Origin: Planktothrix paucivesiculata PCC 9631 | GTDB taxonomy: Bacteria; Cyanobacteriota; Cyanobacteriia; Cyanobacteriales; Microcoleaceae | DNA length: 64,000 bases | NCBI RefSeq assembly: GCF_900009265.2 | Contig: NZ_LR735000.1 | Location: 1-64,000, forward strand | Direction of reading: 5' to 3' | Part shown: piece after piece, positions 25,977 to 35,691 of the stretch | Numbering within the stretch: position 1 is the stretch's first letter | Layout: the number at the start of each line of letters is the position of its first letter | Position numbers and translations under genes: made by a program | Notes under the pieces: generated by a model | What the model saw: only the letters and a program-made list of their open reading frames with translations | The model's database searches: none | Told to the model about the DNA's origin: nothing

Positions 25977-28384
25977 TAGAATGGCTCTAAAAAATGTTGA
26001 GGAAATTGTTGTTTTAAAGCGATAAAAACTGGACAAGATTTTTGTTCTTGCATATTTTCAGGTTTATGCCAACTGTAGGGGGAAAAACGCGATACAGACA
26101 TCCAAAGAAAACGTTTAGCTCGGGTCATGGCGACATAGAGTAAGCGATATTCCTCTGCGGTTTTTAAATCCTTTGCTTGCTCCCAAGCAGTAGCTATATC
26201 AGGGATTAATTCTTGTCCATGAGCAGCGGCTCGAATTTGGGCGCGAGCGACTTCAGAAAGGGTAAATTCTCCTAAAAATTTGGCTTGGGGTAAAACTCTT
26301 AAACTCCCAGGAATAGTAGACTCCTGTAAGAAGGGAATAAACACATAATCCCAATCTAATCCTTTGGCTTTGTGCATGGTAATTAATGTTAATTGACCTT
26401 CCCGGGTGTAGGGACTTTCTTTGGAGGTTTCTTCATCATCAATATCCACGGGTTCAAACCTTTCAGAACTAACAATATCATTTAAAACATCTAAAATTGT
26501 TCCCATGGAATGGTTACCAAAGGTTTTTTGACCGATGCGTTCTGCCAATTTATCCGCCGTGGCTAATTCCGTTTTTTCATATTTTAAAGATAACGCCAAA
26601 AAGGAAATCAATTGATAGGGAGGAAGCTCTAAACGAGCTTGCAATAATTGACAACAAAAATAACGACATTGGCGAATTTCTTCAGATTGTGGCGGGTCAA
26701 GGGGGCCAGGATAGAGAAATTCTTCGGGATGAATCGCAATTTTATTATAATCTAAATTCGGAATTAAATTGCGATCGCCTAATACTTTTAATGCCAATTT
26801 TAAATAATCCGGTGAATGGGGACGATCTAAAAATTGTAATAAAGATAAAATTTCTGCTGGGATTTTAGAGTTTCGTGCCTGTTGGGACGCATCATAAATC
26901 CGAATTTTGGTTTTAAACGATTCGGGAATTTTAATATTATATAATTGGGGATAATTGAAAACATTAGAAATAAATTCTCCCTGTTTATTCTCCCTGAGTA
27001 AAATTGCAAATTTTCCTTGAGGATCATCTTCAATAATACTCGCAATTTTTTCAATAATTAACTCCACAGTCTGATAAATATCGGCCATTTCCCACAGTTC
27101 CAAACCTCGACTGTATGCGGGAGGATTGGCATTAGTTTGGTGGTCATTAAATCCGACTAATCGAATCATTTGCTCCCTAAACGGTTGCTCATTTCCGGCT
27201 AATTTTGAACGATTTACCCAGGATAACATATAGTTAGCAGCATCAATAATAATACAACTACTGCGTCCAGCCTGATCCATGGTCGCTAACCGTTCTAACT
27301 GTTGACAATCATTACAAAAACGACGAAAATAAATTGGATCAGCCGTGGTAAATGTGGAGTTAATTGCTTGATTTGGATCACCAACTCGAACTAAATTTAA
27401 AGTTTTTAATTCAGCAGTAGAATTAGAAGAACTGGCTAAAATTCTCAATAGTTTACTTTGCAGAGGTGTGGAATCTTGAGCTTCATCTTCAAAAACAGCA
27501 AATACTTGATTTTGCCAAACTTGACGAATGACTTGATTTTCTAAAACTCTTAATGCTGCTAAAATCATCTCATCATAATCAATTAAATTCAGCGATCGCA
27601 ATATATTTTGATAATTTTCATATAATCCGGCGGCTATTTCTAAGGTTTCATAATCATCAGGAATTTGTTCGGAAATAGCTTTTAAATCCTGAGGTTGTAG
27701 TCCTGAACTTTTGGCTTCTTGAATCACTTTCCAAGCTAAATTCGGTAAAACTTCTGTTCTTAAAACCGATTGACGTCTTAATCTTTCGGTTTCTTCTCCA
27801 TCAAATTTAACTCCCTCAATTAATCGTTGATAATGGCGAGGATTAGCAGCAATCCACTGTTCGACACAGGTACGGGTAATTCTATTACTGGGAGTTGGTA
27901 AAATTAAAGTAAAATTTTCTAAATTTAATTCTGATAATTCTGGATATTTTAAGGCAATATTCAAGGCTAAACCATGCAATGTATAAACAACAAATCCCCC
28001 TAAAGGTAATCGCATTTGTTTGAGTTCTTGACTCACTTTTGCCCGAATATTAGCAGCCGCCGAACGGGTGAAGGTGACAATCACTAATTGACGCTGGGAA
28101 TGGAGTTGATGGCGGGCGATCGCTAATGCCGCTGCAAAGGCCATTCCCGTTGATTTCCCAGCCCCTGGAACCGCAGAAATCGCTAGGGGGCCCCCATTCC
28201 AATCGGCCATTTGTTGTTGACCCGGACGTAAACTTTGGTAAATTTCTTTAATTTTTTGATCTCGGAATGCACGAATTTGATCAATATTTTCTAATGGGTT
28301 CGTTGTGGGATCAGACAAGGCTATTTGCGGGGTTAGGATAGAATTAACGGCGGAAACCGGATCGAGATCAAAATCGTCTGTCAT
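25976..28384 (-). CDS. UvrD/Rep-type superfamily 1 DNA helicase
   Basis: 802 aa. ATP-driven 3'-5' helicase type used in repair or replication restart. Motif I AVPGAGKST (71-79), Ia VIVTFTRSAA, II VFEDEAQDS, III VGDPNQAIN, V LITMHKAKGLDWDYVF and VI LLYVAMTRAKRFLWM are all present and in order. Compared with UvrD/PcrA the N-terminus has a ~50-residue extension and there is no extra C-terminal nuclease domain of the AddA/RecB kind. Which repair pathway it serves cannot be read from context. Divergent from the DUF4349 gene by 50 bases. Confidence 0.92.
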   Translation of the reverse strand: MTDDFDLDPVSAVNSILTPQIALSDPTTNPLENIDQIRAFRDQKIKEIYQSLRPGQQQMADWNGGPLAISAVPGAGKSTGMAFAAALAIARHQLHSQRQLVIVTFTRSAAANIRAKVSQELKQMRLPLGGFVVYTLHGLALNIALKYPELSELNLENFTLILPTPSNRITRTCVEQWIAANPRHYQRLIEGVKFDGEETERLRRQSVLRTEVLPNLAWKVIQEAKSSGLQPQDLKAISEQIPDDYETLEIAAGLYENYQNILRSLNLIDYDEMILAALRVLENQVIRQVWQNQVFAVFEDEAQDSTPLQSKLLRILASSSNSTAELKTLNLVRVGDPNQAINSTFTTADPIYFRRFCNDCQQLERLATMDQAGRSSCIIIDAANYMLSWVNRSKLAGNEQPFREQMIRLVGFNDHQTNANPPAYSRGLELWEMADIYQTVELIIEKIASIIEDDPQGKFAILLRENKQGEFISNVFNYPQLYNIKIPESFKTKIRIYDASQQARNSKIPAEILSLLQFLDRPHSPDYLKLALKVLGDRNLIPNLDYNKIAIHPEEFLYPGPLDPPQSEEIRQCRYFCCQLLQARLELPPYQLISFLALSLKYEKTELATADKLAERIGQKTFGNHSMGTILDVLNDIVSSERFEPVDIDDEETSKESPYTREGQLTLITMHKAKGLDWDYVFIPFLQESTIPGSLRVLPQAKFLGEFTLSEVARAQIRAAAHGQELIPDIATAWEQAKDLKTAEEYRLLYVAMTRAKRFLWMSVSRFSPYSWHKPENMQEQKSCPVFIALKQQFPQHFLEPF

Positions 28385-28434
28385 GCTAGGCTCAATATTA
28401 AGTGAATAATAAACGATAATAGGAATATAAGACT

Positions 28435-29334
28435 ATGAATCCTGATCAAATTCGCTCTCAGACTGGATCAAACCTAAGATTTTATTTAGGATTAATTATA
28501 TCAATTTTAGCCCTATCTAGTTGCAGTGCTGTTAATGAAACTAATTCGGCAAAAATGATCAACTCCCCCGCCAGCGCGCCCGCACCTTTAGCCGCAGCAG
28601 ATGGTCTGGAAATGGCTAATTCTGCACCACAACAAACGACCACGGAACCCAAAAAACAATCCCAACTGATTAAACGCGCTCAATTAACATTAATCGTACA
28701 ATCAATTCATCAAACCACAGAATCAATTACGGAAATTATTAAAAAACAGCAGGGGGATATTTTAAAATTTGAAGCTCAGAAATCCCCGGATAATAGTCAG
28801 CGTCAAACCGCTTATTTAGAATTTAGAGTGCCCCAACAGCGCTTAGAAACCACTTTAAATGCGTTAGCAAAGTTGGGAACTGTAGAAAATCAAATGATTA
28901 CGGCGGAGGATGTTTCTGATCAATTAGTCGATGTTCAGGCGCGACTACGAAATTTACGAAAATCCGAAGAAATGATCTTAAAAATTATGGAGCGTTCGGG
29001 TTCCGTTGGGGATGTTTTGAAGGCAGCTAATGAATTAAGTACAATTCGAGAATCTATTGAACGTATTGATGCTCAGTTAAGAAATTTACAAAATCAAGTG
29101 GCTTATTCGACGATTAATTTAAGGATTGAATCATTAGTTTCCGTGACTCCGGCTCCAGACAATCTAGGTTTAAGAGTCCAAGAAACTTGGGGAAAAGCAA
29201 CTCATACAATGGGCGAATTTACCTGGTTATTAGTGGGATTGGTTTTATGGTTATTGGCTTTTAGTCCTTATTTATTAATTATTGGAGGGGGAATTTATGG
29301 TTATCGTTGGTATCGTCAAAATAGAATGAAATAG
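28435..29334 (+). CDS. DUF4349 lipoprotein
   Basis: 299 aa. A hydrophobic segment (about residues 18-30) ends in a lipobox LALSSC, so the protein is likely lipidated and anchored at the periplasmic side. The middle (residues 80-240) is the DUF4349 domain: RAQLTLIVQSIHQTTESI, a coiled-coil stretch around SDQLVDVQARLRNLRKSEE, and VAYSTINLRIES. A C-terminal transmembrane segment (about 265-290) is followed by a basic tail. Function unknown; members in other bacteria are envelope proteins. Heptamer repeats start 8 bases after the stop. Confidence 0.8.
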   Translation: MNPDQIRSQTGSNLRFYLGLIISILALSSCSAVNETNSAKMINSPASAPAPLAAADGLEMANSAPQQTTTEPKKQSQLIKRAQLTLIVQSIHQTTESITEIIKKQQGDILKFEAQKSPDNSQRQTAYLEFRVPQQRLETTLNALAKLGTVENQMITAEDVSDQLVDVQARLRNLRKSEEMILKIMERSGSVGDVLKAANELSTIRESIERIDAQLRNLQNQVAYSTINLRIESLVSVTPAPDNLGLRVQETWGKATHTMGEFTWLLVGLVLWLLAFSPYLLIIGGGIYGYRWYRQNRMK

Positions 29335-29342
29335 GTAATGGG

Positions 29343-29395
29343 GAATTACGAATTACGAATTACGAATTACGAATTACGAATTACGAATTACGAAT
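29343..29395. repeat. STRR: seven tandem GAATTAC heptamers plus a partial unit
   Basis: Seven exact units from 29343 to 29391 and a trailing GAAT. Reverse-complement family of the GTAATTC repeats at 17291 and 36673. Confidence 0.9.
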
Positions 29396-29474
29396 GGATA
29401 ATGGGTGAAAGTTATTAGTGCTTACCTGCTTTATTAATCATTGGTGGCGAATATTTTAGTATTTTATATCAAGT

Positions 29475-29582
29475 AGTGCGACCGTCCTCGATCGCTGGGA
29501 GTGGATTGTTTAAATATTGTTTAAATACTTGAAATTTTCAGGGATTTATTAGATGTAAATAGCGAGCGGGGACGCTCGCACT
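29475..29582. repeat. 108-bp inverted repeat downstream of raf1
   Basis: Arms of 22 bases at 29475-29496 and 29561-29582 match at 19 positions (outer ends AGTGCGA and TCGCACT). The right arm is itself a hairpin, GCGAGCG-loop-CGCTCGC. It lies between the convergent DUF4349 and raf1 genes; it may be a small mobile repeat or a terminator. The rest of 29396-29627 shows nothing else. Confidence 0.6.
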
Positions 29583-29627
29583 GGATTTACTTTTGATAAA
29601 TTTTATAGGAATATCAACCCGTTTTTG

Positions 29628-30722
29628 CTATTCATCAATTTGCCAAACATCATGAATTTGATCCTCATCCAATACCTTCTTAGGACGCATAATCAAAATC
29701 AATTTTCCTAGTAAATGAATCGAGGGAGTTTCATCAAACCATTGCAACTCTAAATTGTCGGATTCTTCAACTAAGAAATAAGAATCAATATCCCATTCCC
29801 GTTGAGAGCGATCAATTATGATTAAAACCGGTTCTGTTCTCCCGGGTAAGGGATTAGGTAAATTAGCACTATTTCCTAAAATAGCAACGGGATCTTCTGC
29901 ATTTCTAATAACTTGCCATCCTGGAACTGCTACCCAAGCCGCATTTCCCGATGATTTGACGATCAGAAATGCTCCTAATTCTTCAATTAAAGGAACCAGA
30001 TTAAGATCGGATAATGTTAAGGGAAATTCCCCCGCCACAGGAATTAAACGAGGCAAATCTTCTTCGGTTTCTAAACGATAAACGGGTAAACGAGGAGCGG
30101 ATTTTTTTGCGGTGACAGAAAAATCTGTTAATAGTTGTTCTATTTTTTGTCTGGCACTTTGGGAGTTAGCATATCTTAATCCTTTAGCAATTAAACGCGA
30201 TCGCTGTTGTAAATCATGCTGTTGTCCTGCGGATTTCCAAGATTGATAGGCTAAAGCATCCCCAGGATGATTAGAAAAACCTTGGGGAAGAATCGAAAAT
30301 CGAGAGAATTCTTTGATGGCTTTCGCTAATTCTTTGGCTTCATCTGCATCTAATTTGTGTTGATCTGTAAATTCCGTAGCAATTACCCTTTGGGCTTGAT
30401 TTAGGATACGAAATTCATACAAAATATCACTACCTCGTTGTTGAAAACGGGCTTGAATTTCTTCGGATAAATTGCCCTTAACTAAGGAAGTAAAGACTTG
30501 CGATGCTACAATCACTTGATTTTGTTGAATCGGTTCAAAACCTGTTTCTTCAAAAATTTGTTGGGGATTATAACCAGATTTTTGTAGCGTAGCACAGGCT
30601 TCGCCCCACTCTACCCAATTTCTTTCTTTACGACGTAATAATTGTACTAATTTAGCAGTATCGATCGCCGGGTCTGGTGTCGAGGAAATAGAAGCAGAAG
30701 GATCTTGTGGTATTTGATTCAT
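29628..30722 (-). CDS. raf1: RuBisCO accumulation factor 1
   Basis: 364 aa assembly chaperone of form I RuBisCO; it grips the large-subunit dimer before the small subunit binds. The N-terminal helical domain (about residues 15-195, with LLRRKERNWVEWGEACATLQ) and the C-terminal beta domain (from about 210, YRLETEEDLPRLIPVAGEFP) are both present, joined by the usual linker. An unstructured N-terminus of ~20 residues precedes it. The gene is not next to rbcL in this window. It precedes no obvious partner; the upstream gene at 30775 is on the same strand 52 bases away and may be co-transcribed. Confidence 0.92.
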   Translation of the reverse strand: MNQIPQDPSASISSTPDPAIDTAKLVQLLRRKERNWVEWGEACATLQKSGYNPQQIFEETGFEPIQQNQVIVASQVFTSLVKGNLSEEIQARFQQRGSDILYEFRILNQAQRVIATEFTDQHKLDADEAKELAKAIKEFSRFSILPQGFSNHPGDALAYQSWKSAGQQHDLQQRSRLIAKGLRYANSQSARQKIEQLLTDFSVTAKKSAPRLPVYRLETEEDLPRLIPVAGEFPLTLSDLNLVPLIEELGAFLIVKSSGNAAWVAVPGWQVIRNAEDPVAILGNSANLPNPLPGRTEPVLIIIDRSQREWDIDSYFLVEESDNLELQWFDETPSIHLLGKLILIMRPKKVLDEDQIHDVWQIDE

Positions 30723-30774
30723 AATTATAGAGAATTAATCAGTCTCAAGGACGGAATGGGTTCAAAATATCAAG

Positions 30775-32112
30775 TTAGTTTATATACAACTTATCACGAG
30801 TATGTCGTGCTGATCTTAATAAATTTTGGGCTTCGGCGCTGACTGTTGTACCTGCGGGAACCTGTTCTAAGGTACTAATAATATCAGTTAATTGATCAAT
30901 TAAGGAACCAATATTAGGATCTGTAGAACGGACTGAGGTTTTCCATTGAGCAATGGCAGCTTTTGCCTGTTTAACTGATTCTACCGCGTCTTTTTCCGCT
31001 TGTAAACGACTTTCGGCACTCCATAAATTTGATTGATATTCAACTAATTTTTTTTGAGCAGCTAAATAACTAGGATTATCCGTTGAAACTTGTTCTAAAC
31101 GACGAATTGCTTCTTCCCATAGTTTAATTACTTTTTCCCATTCTTTGGCGCTGTGGGGGGGATTTTGAGAGGATTTTGCAGCCTGAATCCCAAACTGCAT
31201 CGCCGCATCAATTAAGGTATTTCCTTTAATGCTTCCAGCTATAAATCCCAGTTTTTCTTGGAAATCTCGTTTGGCGGTTTCTAAGTCTTTTTGAGCTAAT
31301 TTTCCGGCTAGGGTTGAGGGGGGAATTTTATCTAATTGATCAATAGCATTTTGCCACTGGTTAATCATCTGTTGTTGTTCATTTCCCGCGCCCAGTTTGG
31401 GGAAGTTTTTTTGAGATTGTTTGATTAATTGTTCGGCTTTTGTATATACTTGATAAGCATTTTGTTCTTGAAAAATTGTAGATTCCATCCGGCCGATATT
31501 CTTTCTGGCGCTTTCATATTCATCAAAGGTAAATCGCCAAACACAACCCATAAAAGAACAGTAGGCTTGAGGATAATAACCTAAAAACCAAACCGGAAGT
31601 TTATCCAGATGTTTTTGAGCTTTGCCAACTTTTTCAATGCCTAATTCAATATCTGTAATTGCTGTAGCTTGATTAATTAATTGATCGGATTGTTCTACTA
31701 AGGACACGGCTTGTCGATAGTTATAATCCATACTAATATAACTGGGAATTAATAAAATAGGAACAGTTTTTGACACGGGAAAGCGAATCATGGGATAGGG
31801 TAAATTAGCTATAGCCACAATTCCTACAAATCCCCCTAAAATGGCTGTACCTAAAAGTATTTTAGACCAAATTCCGGGGGGATGATTTGCTTTTGCAGCT
31901 TGCTTTAAAACCGATTGATTAAAGTCAGGAAATTGATCGGCTACCAAGTTTTCTAATTCATCTAAAGTCAGGGGTTCACCCGATTGTAACCGCAGTTTTT
32001 CCAAACGTTTCAGAATAATTCCCGCCCCAACTTCCCCGACTAAATCTTTCTTAGCATTTTTTTGCAATTCTCTTTTTAGAATTTCAAACGATTGATCATA
32101 AAGTCTTACCAT
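30775..32112 (-). CDS. Single-pass membrane protein with W-rich helical repeats
   Basis: 445 aa. A cytoplasmic-looking N-terminus (residues 1-80) is followed by one or two hydrophobic segments (about 83-125), then ~320 residues of helices. The unit seen in the 19048-20253 protein recurs at about 320-385 (AKEWEKVIKLWEEAIRRLEQ...YQSNLWSAES) and in a looser form at about 240-290 (MINQWQNAIDQLDKIPPSTL). An earlier helical unit contains two Cys (YCSFMGCVW). No family name comes to mind; an envelope-associated scaffold is a guess. It lies between raf1 and the S4-domain gene, all on the minus strand and closely spaced, so co-transcription is likely. Confidence 0.6.
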   Translation of the reverse strand: MVRLYDQSFEILKRELQKNAKKDLVGEVGAGIILKRLEKLRLQSGEPLTLDELENLVADQFPDFNQSVLKQAAKANHPPGIWSKILLGTAILGGFVGIVAIANLPYPMIRFPVSKTVPILLIPSYISMDYNYRQAVSLVEQSDQLINQATAITDIELGIEKVGKAQKHLDKLPVWFLGYYPQAYCSFMGCVWRFTFDEYESARKNIGRMESTIFQEQNAYQVYTKAEQLIKQSQKNFPKLGAGNEQQQMINQWQNAIDQLDKIPPSTLAGKLAQKDLETAKRDFQEKLGFIAGSIKGNTLIDAAMQFGIQAAKSSQNPPHSAKEWEKVIKLWEEAIRRLEQVSTDNPSYLAAQKKLVEYQSNLWSAESRLQAEKDAVESVKQAKAAIAQWKTSVRSTDPNIGSLIDQLTDIISTLEQVPAGTTVSAEAQNLLRSARHTRDKLYIN

Positions 32113-32149
32113 TAGTAATATTCTCCTTAAATTATCTAGTATAAACTGA

Positions 32150-32929
32150 TTACTGATAGCGAGTTAATTCAACTCGATATCTTTGTTTTTTAGTAATAGC
32201 CATATCTTTAACTTCTAAACGTCCTTTTCCCCGAATAGCAATCAAATCTCCCGATTTCAATTGATAACTCGCTTGGGTAATTTCCTTCCAATTTACCCGC
32301 ACATCTCCCCCATCAATTAAACTCACCATCTTACTGCGAGACATCCCAAATCCAGCCGAAGCGATCGCATCTAAACGCATGGAAGCTTCTACGGTAGTTA
32401 ACTCTTTTTTCTTGGGTTCTCTAACCTTTAATTCCCCCGGATCAATTCGTCTAGTTTTCACCGGAACAGATCGAACTTGAGTCAAATTTAACTCTAAGAA
32501 ATCCGCCAATTCTGGAGTAACAATTGTTTGGGCTCCCCGTTCTCCTAAAACAATAATATCCCCGGTTTTATCTCTGACAATTCCCGTCCCTAACATCGAC
32601 CCTAAAAAGTCCCGATGGGTCGCCGGGTCAAAGAGAAAATTACCTGAAATTTCTAACACAACAACGCTGACTTGAGTTTGATCAATAGGAAGTTCAGATC
32701 GGGCAATTCCTAAGCGTTGGCGTTCCGCTTGGGGGTAGCCTCCCCAGGGGAGCATTTGTACTTCTGTTAATCGGCTAAACACCTTTTCAGACTCAGCGAG
32801 TTCCGGGGGAGAAAGGAAATCTGTTAGGGTAATTTCCCAGGTTTTCAGGGCTTGTTCTGCCAAGTCTATCACCCGGGCTAGACTATCTCGATTTTCGATG
32901 CCTTTTAGGAGTTCTTCTCTTGGTAACAT
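32150..32929 (-). CDS. Photosystem II S4-domain protein (YlmH-type RNA-binding)
   Basis: 259 aa. The C-terminal S4 RNA-binding domain is clear (RLDAIASAGFGMSRSKMVSL, then GDVRVNWKEI and SGDLIAIRGKGRLEV). The N-terminal part corresponds to the YlmH-like domain found in the cyanobacterial and plastid 'photosystem II S4 domain' family. Deletion of family members in cyanobacteria and plants affects photosystem II; YlmH relatives help rescue stalled ribosomes. Which role applies here is open. Short spacing (37 bases) to the next minus-strand gene. Confidence 0.85.
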   Translation of the reverse strand: MLPREELLKGIENRDSLARVIDLAEQALKTWEITLTDFLSPPELAESEKVFSRLTEVQMLPWGGYPQAERQRLGIARSELPIDQTQVSVVVLEISGNFLFDPATHRDFLGSMLGTGIVRDKTGDIIVLGERGAQTIVTPELADFLELNLTQVRSVPVKTRRIDPGELKVREPKKKELTTVEASMRLDAIASAGFGMSRSKMVSLIDGGDVRVNWKEITQASYQLKSGDLIAIRGKGRLEVKDMAITKKQRYRVELTRYQ

Positions 32930-33080
32930 TAGGGAATTTTAGGTGAGGGAAGATGAAAATTTATGCTATTATTATGATAACGTTTTTAACCAAAATCTAG
33001 TGAGAAATTTTACCCTCAAATGATTAAAAACACTGAACAGAAATAAGAACGGATTTAATTCACAATTCCGCCTATTTTAA

Positions 33081-33596
33081 TTATTCATTTTCCCCCACGG
33101 TATAACCTTGAATATTTTCCGGTTCTAAGTCTCTTAAAATCCGATTAGCTTTACGCATCAGGGTTTCCGAACCCGTAACCACAACTAAATATTTCCCAGC
33201 ATTCAGGCGGTTACGGTAGGGTAAAGCATCGCCGCCGCCAACAATTAATCCGACACCACCCCCGGCTAATATACTCCCTAGCCCCCCCGAAATTCCCCCG
33301 AGCACCGCACCAATTAAATGATTTCCCAGAACTCCCGCCCAGGCAAAGGTATCTAATCCCGTAATTAAACTAAAGCCAAAACCCGAAACAAATCCAAAGG
33401 GAATTAACCAAGTTGCCATTAATTTTACTTGTTTAATGGCGCTTTCATTCGGGTCAATTAAGCCAAATTCATCGGCGGTTTTATAACCTTTTCCTAAAAT
33501 ACTGATTTGATTGGTCGGCACACCTTCTTTTTCTAATTCAACATAGGCCGTTTCTGCGTGAAAGCGATCGGAGAGGACGGTGACCAGATAGTTCAT
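33081..33596 (-). CDS. Glycine-zipper membrane protein of unknown function
   Basis: 171 aa. A small N-terminal alpha/beta part (MNYLVTVLSDRFHAETAYVELEKEG) of the kind seen in general-stress, heat-inducible DUF1269-like proteins is followed by two Gly-rich hydrophobic segments (about 65-85 and 92-125, with GAVLGGISGGLGSILAGGG) and a C-terminal beta strand region (KYLVVVTGSETLM). The overall pattern resembles stress proteins that sit in the membrane with soluble ferredoxin-like ends. No partner nearby. Confidence 0.6.
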   Translation of the reverse strand: MNYLVTVLSDRFHAETAYVELEKEGVPTNQISILGKGYKTADEFGLIDPNESAIKQVKLMATWLIPFGFVSGFGFSLITGLDTFAWAGVLGNHLIGAVLGGISGGLGSILAGGGVGLIVGGGDALPYRNRLNAGKYLVVVTGSETLMRKANRILRDLEPENIQGYTVGENE

Positions 33597-33870
33597 AATT
33601 ATCGTTGGGAATAGGCAATCAATCTATTATTAGTCTACACTTCTGCGGTGCCCATCTTTTCGCCGCCGTCCCAGCAAAGTTAAATTTTTTCCAATAATTC
33701 GCAGTGAATATACCCATTAAGAGTTAAAATAACCTACTACGGTATTAATATAGACCGTTAATTGGGGAGAAAAAATAACCAATGCAGACTCTCCCGGACT
33801 TCCCCCTAGCTGATTTTGTCGGGGGGTAATGTTTCCTTTTCAGAAAAATTGCAACCCATTTTCCTAAATC

Positions 33871-35454
33871 ATGTCTAAGGTTCTCGTATCCGATTCTATT
33901 GATCAAGTTGGTATAGACATCCTGTCTCAAGTCGCTCAGGTGGATGTCAAAATAGGTTTACCCCCAGAAGAACTGGTGCGGATTATTCCAGAGTATGATG
34001 CTTTGATGATCCGGTCTGGAACTCGTGTAACCCAAGAAATTATTGAAGCCGCCGATAACTTAAAAATTATTGGTCGGGCGGGTGTCGGTGTTGATAACGT
34101 GGATATTCCCGCCGCTACCCGTAAAGGAATTGTTGTAGTCAACTCCCCCGAAGGAAATACCATTGCCGCCGCCGAACACGCCCTGGCGATGATGCTATCG
34201 ATGTCTCGCTATATCCCCGATGCTAACCAATCGGTTAAAAGTGGCAAGTGGGATCGTAAAAGCTTCGTTGGCGTAGAAGTTTACAAGAAAACCCTGGGAA
34301 TTGTGGGTTTAGGTAAAATTGGTTCCCACTTTGCCGCCGCAGCAAAAGCAATGGGGATGAAACTTTTGGCCTATGATCCCTTTATATCCCAAGAACGAGC
34401 AGATCAAATTGGTTGTCGGTTAGTGGACTTGGATCTGTTGGTTCAGGAGTCCGATTATATTACGCTGCATATCCCCAAAACCAAAGAAACCTACCATCTT
34501 TTTAATGCGGAAGTCTTCGCCAAGATGAAGCCCACGGCCCGCCTAATTAACTGCGCTAGAGGCGGTGTGATTGATGAAGCAGCCCTAGCCGATGCCCTAC
34601 GAACTGGCCAAATTGCCGGCGCGGCCCTAGATGTCTTTGAAAATGAACCCCTAGAAGCGGATTCTCCCCTGCGGGAATTGGGCTCTAAAATTGTTCTGAC
34701 TCCTCACCTGGGAGCCTCTACAGAGGAAGCTCAAGTCAATGTGGCGATCGATGTCGCTGAACAAATTCGGGATGTGTTATTGGGCCTGCCAGCCCGGTCT
34801 GCGGTGAATATTCCGGGGTTATATCCCGATGTCTTGGAAAAACTCAAACCCTATCTGCAATTGGCGGAAACCTTGGGGAACATGGTGGGTCAGTTAGCTG
34901 GGGGACGGATCGATTTTCTCGATGTCCGTTTGCAAGGAGAACTAGCCGGAACTAAAAGCCAAGCGGTGGTGGTGGCTTCCCTGAAAGGGTTACTGTCCCA
35001 AGCCCTACGGGAGCGTGTTAACTATGTTAACGCCAGTATTGAAGCCAAGGAACGCGGTATCCGAGTGATTGAAACCCGGGATGCTTCCTTGATGGACTAT
35101 ACGGGATCGCTGCATTTAGAAGCTAAGGGGAGTTTAGGTACTCATTCAGTGACCGGAGCCCTATTAGGCGATCAGGAAATTCGGATCACCAGTGTGGACG
35201 ATTTCCCCATTAACGTTCCTCCCACCCGCTATATGTTGTTTACCCTCCATCGGGATGTGCCGGGGATTATTGGTAAAATTGGCTCACTTTTGGGCAGCTT
35301 TAATGTCAATATTGCCAGTATGCAGGTGGGACGTAAAATTGTTCGGGGCGAAGCTGTCATGGTCTTGAGTCTGGATGATCCGTTACCTGAAGGTATCCTC
35401 GCAGAAATTATTAAGGTTTCTGGCATCCGCGATGCTTATACCGTAACGCTTTAA
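33871..35454 (+). CDS. serA: D-3-phosphoglycerate dehydrogenase
   Basis: First enzyme of serine synthesis from 3-phosphoglycerate, cytosolic, NAD-dependent. 527 aa, the long bacterial form. NAD-binding GLGKIG at 146-151, substrate/catalytic Arg in INCARGG, Glu in DVFENEPL and His in LTPHLGAST are present. The intervening allosteric domain (about 320-450) and a C-terminal ACT domain (about 455-527, FTLHRDVPGIIGKIGSLLG) suggest feedback control by serine. The 274 bases upstream hold a C/G-rich stem candidate (33808-33829) but no firm regulatory site. The stop codon runs straight into heptamer repeats. Confidence 0.97.
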   Translation: MSKVLVSDSIDQVGIDILSQVAQVDVKIGLPPEELVRIIPEYDALMIRSGTRVTQEIIEAADNLKIIGRAGVGVDNVDIPAATRKGIVVVNSPEGNTIAAAEHALAMMLSMSRYIPDANQSVKSGKWDRKSFVGVEVYKKTLGIVGLGKIGSHFAAAAKAMGMKLLAYDPFISQERADQIGCRLVDLDLLVQESDYITLHIPKTKETYHLFNAEVFAKMKPTARLINCARGGVIDEAALADALRTGQIAGAALDVFENEPLEADSPLRELGSKIVLTPHLGASTEEAQVNVAIDVAEQIRDVLLGLPARSAVNIPGLYPDVLEKLKPYLQLAETLGNMVGQLAGGRIDFLDVRLQGELAGTKSQAVVVASLKGLLSQALRERVNYVNASIEAKERGIRVIETRDASLMDYTGSLHLEAKGSLGTHSVTGALLGDQEIRITSVDDFPINVPPTRYMLFTLHRDVPGIIGKIGSLLGSFNVNIASMQVGRKIVRGEAVMVLSLDDPLPEGILAEIIKVSGIRDAYTVTL

Positions 35455-35691
35455 TCAGTTATCAGTTATCAGTAATCAGTTATCAGTGAAAGAAGTTGAC
35501 AGTTGATTAGCTGTTTATGCGGGCGGATAGCCGATGCAAAAAACTCGCGATTAGTCAGTCTCTACACCGATGACTGATGACTAATAACTAATAACTGATA
35601 CAGACGCGCCAATAGCCTACGACATCGCTGCGCTCGGGCACGTCTCTACACTGATGACTGATGACTGATAACTGATAACTGATTACTGATT
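35454..35691. repeat. STRR blocks filling the serA-prmA gap
   Basis: Five ATCAGTT-type heptamers (35454-35488) abut the serA stop. A second, looser block lies at about 35568-35601 and a third of six ACTGATG/ACTGATA/ACTGATT units (35650-35691) ends exactly at the prmA ATG. A GACGCGCC / CACGTCTCTAC palindromic fragment lies between. Confidence 0.85.
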
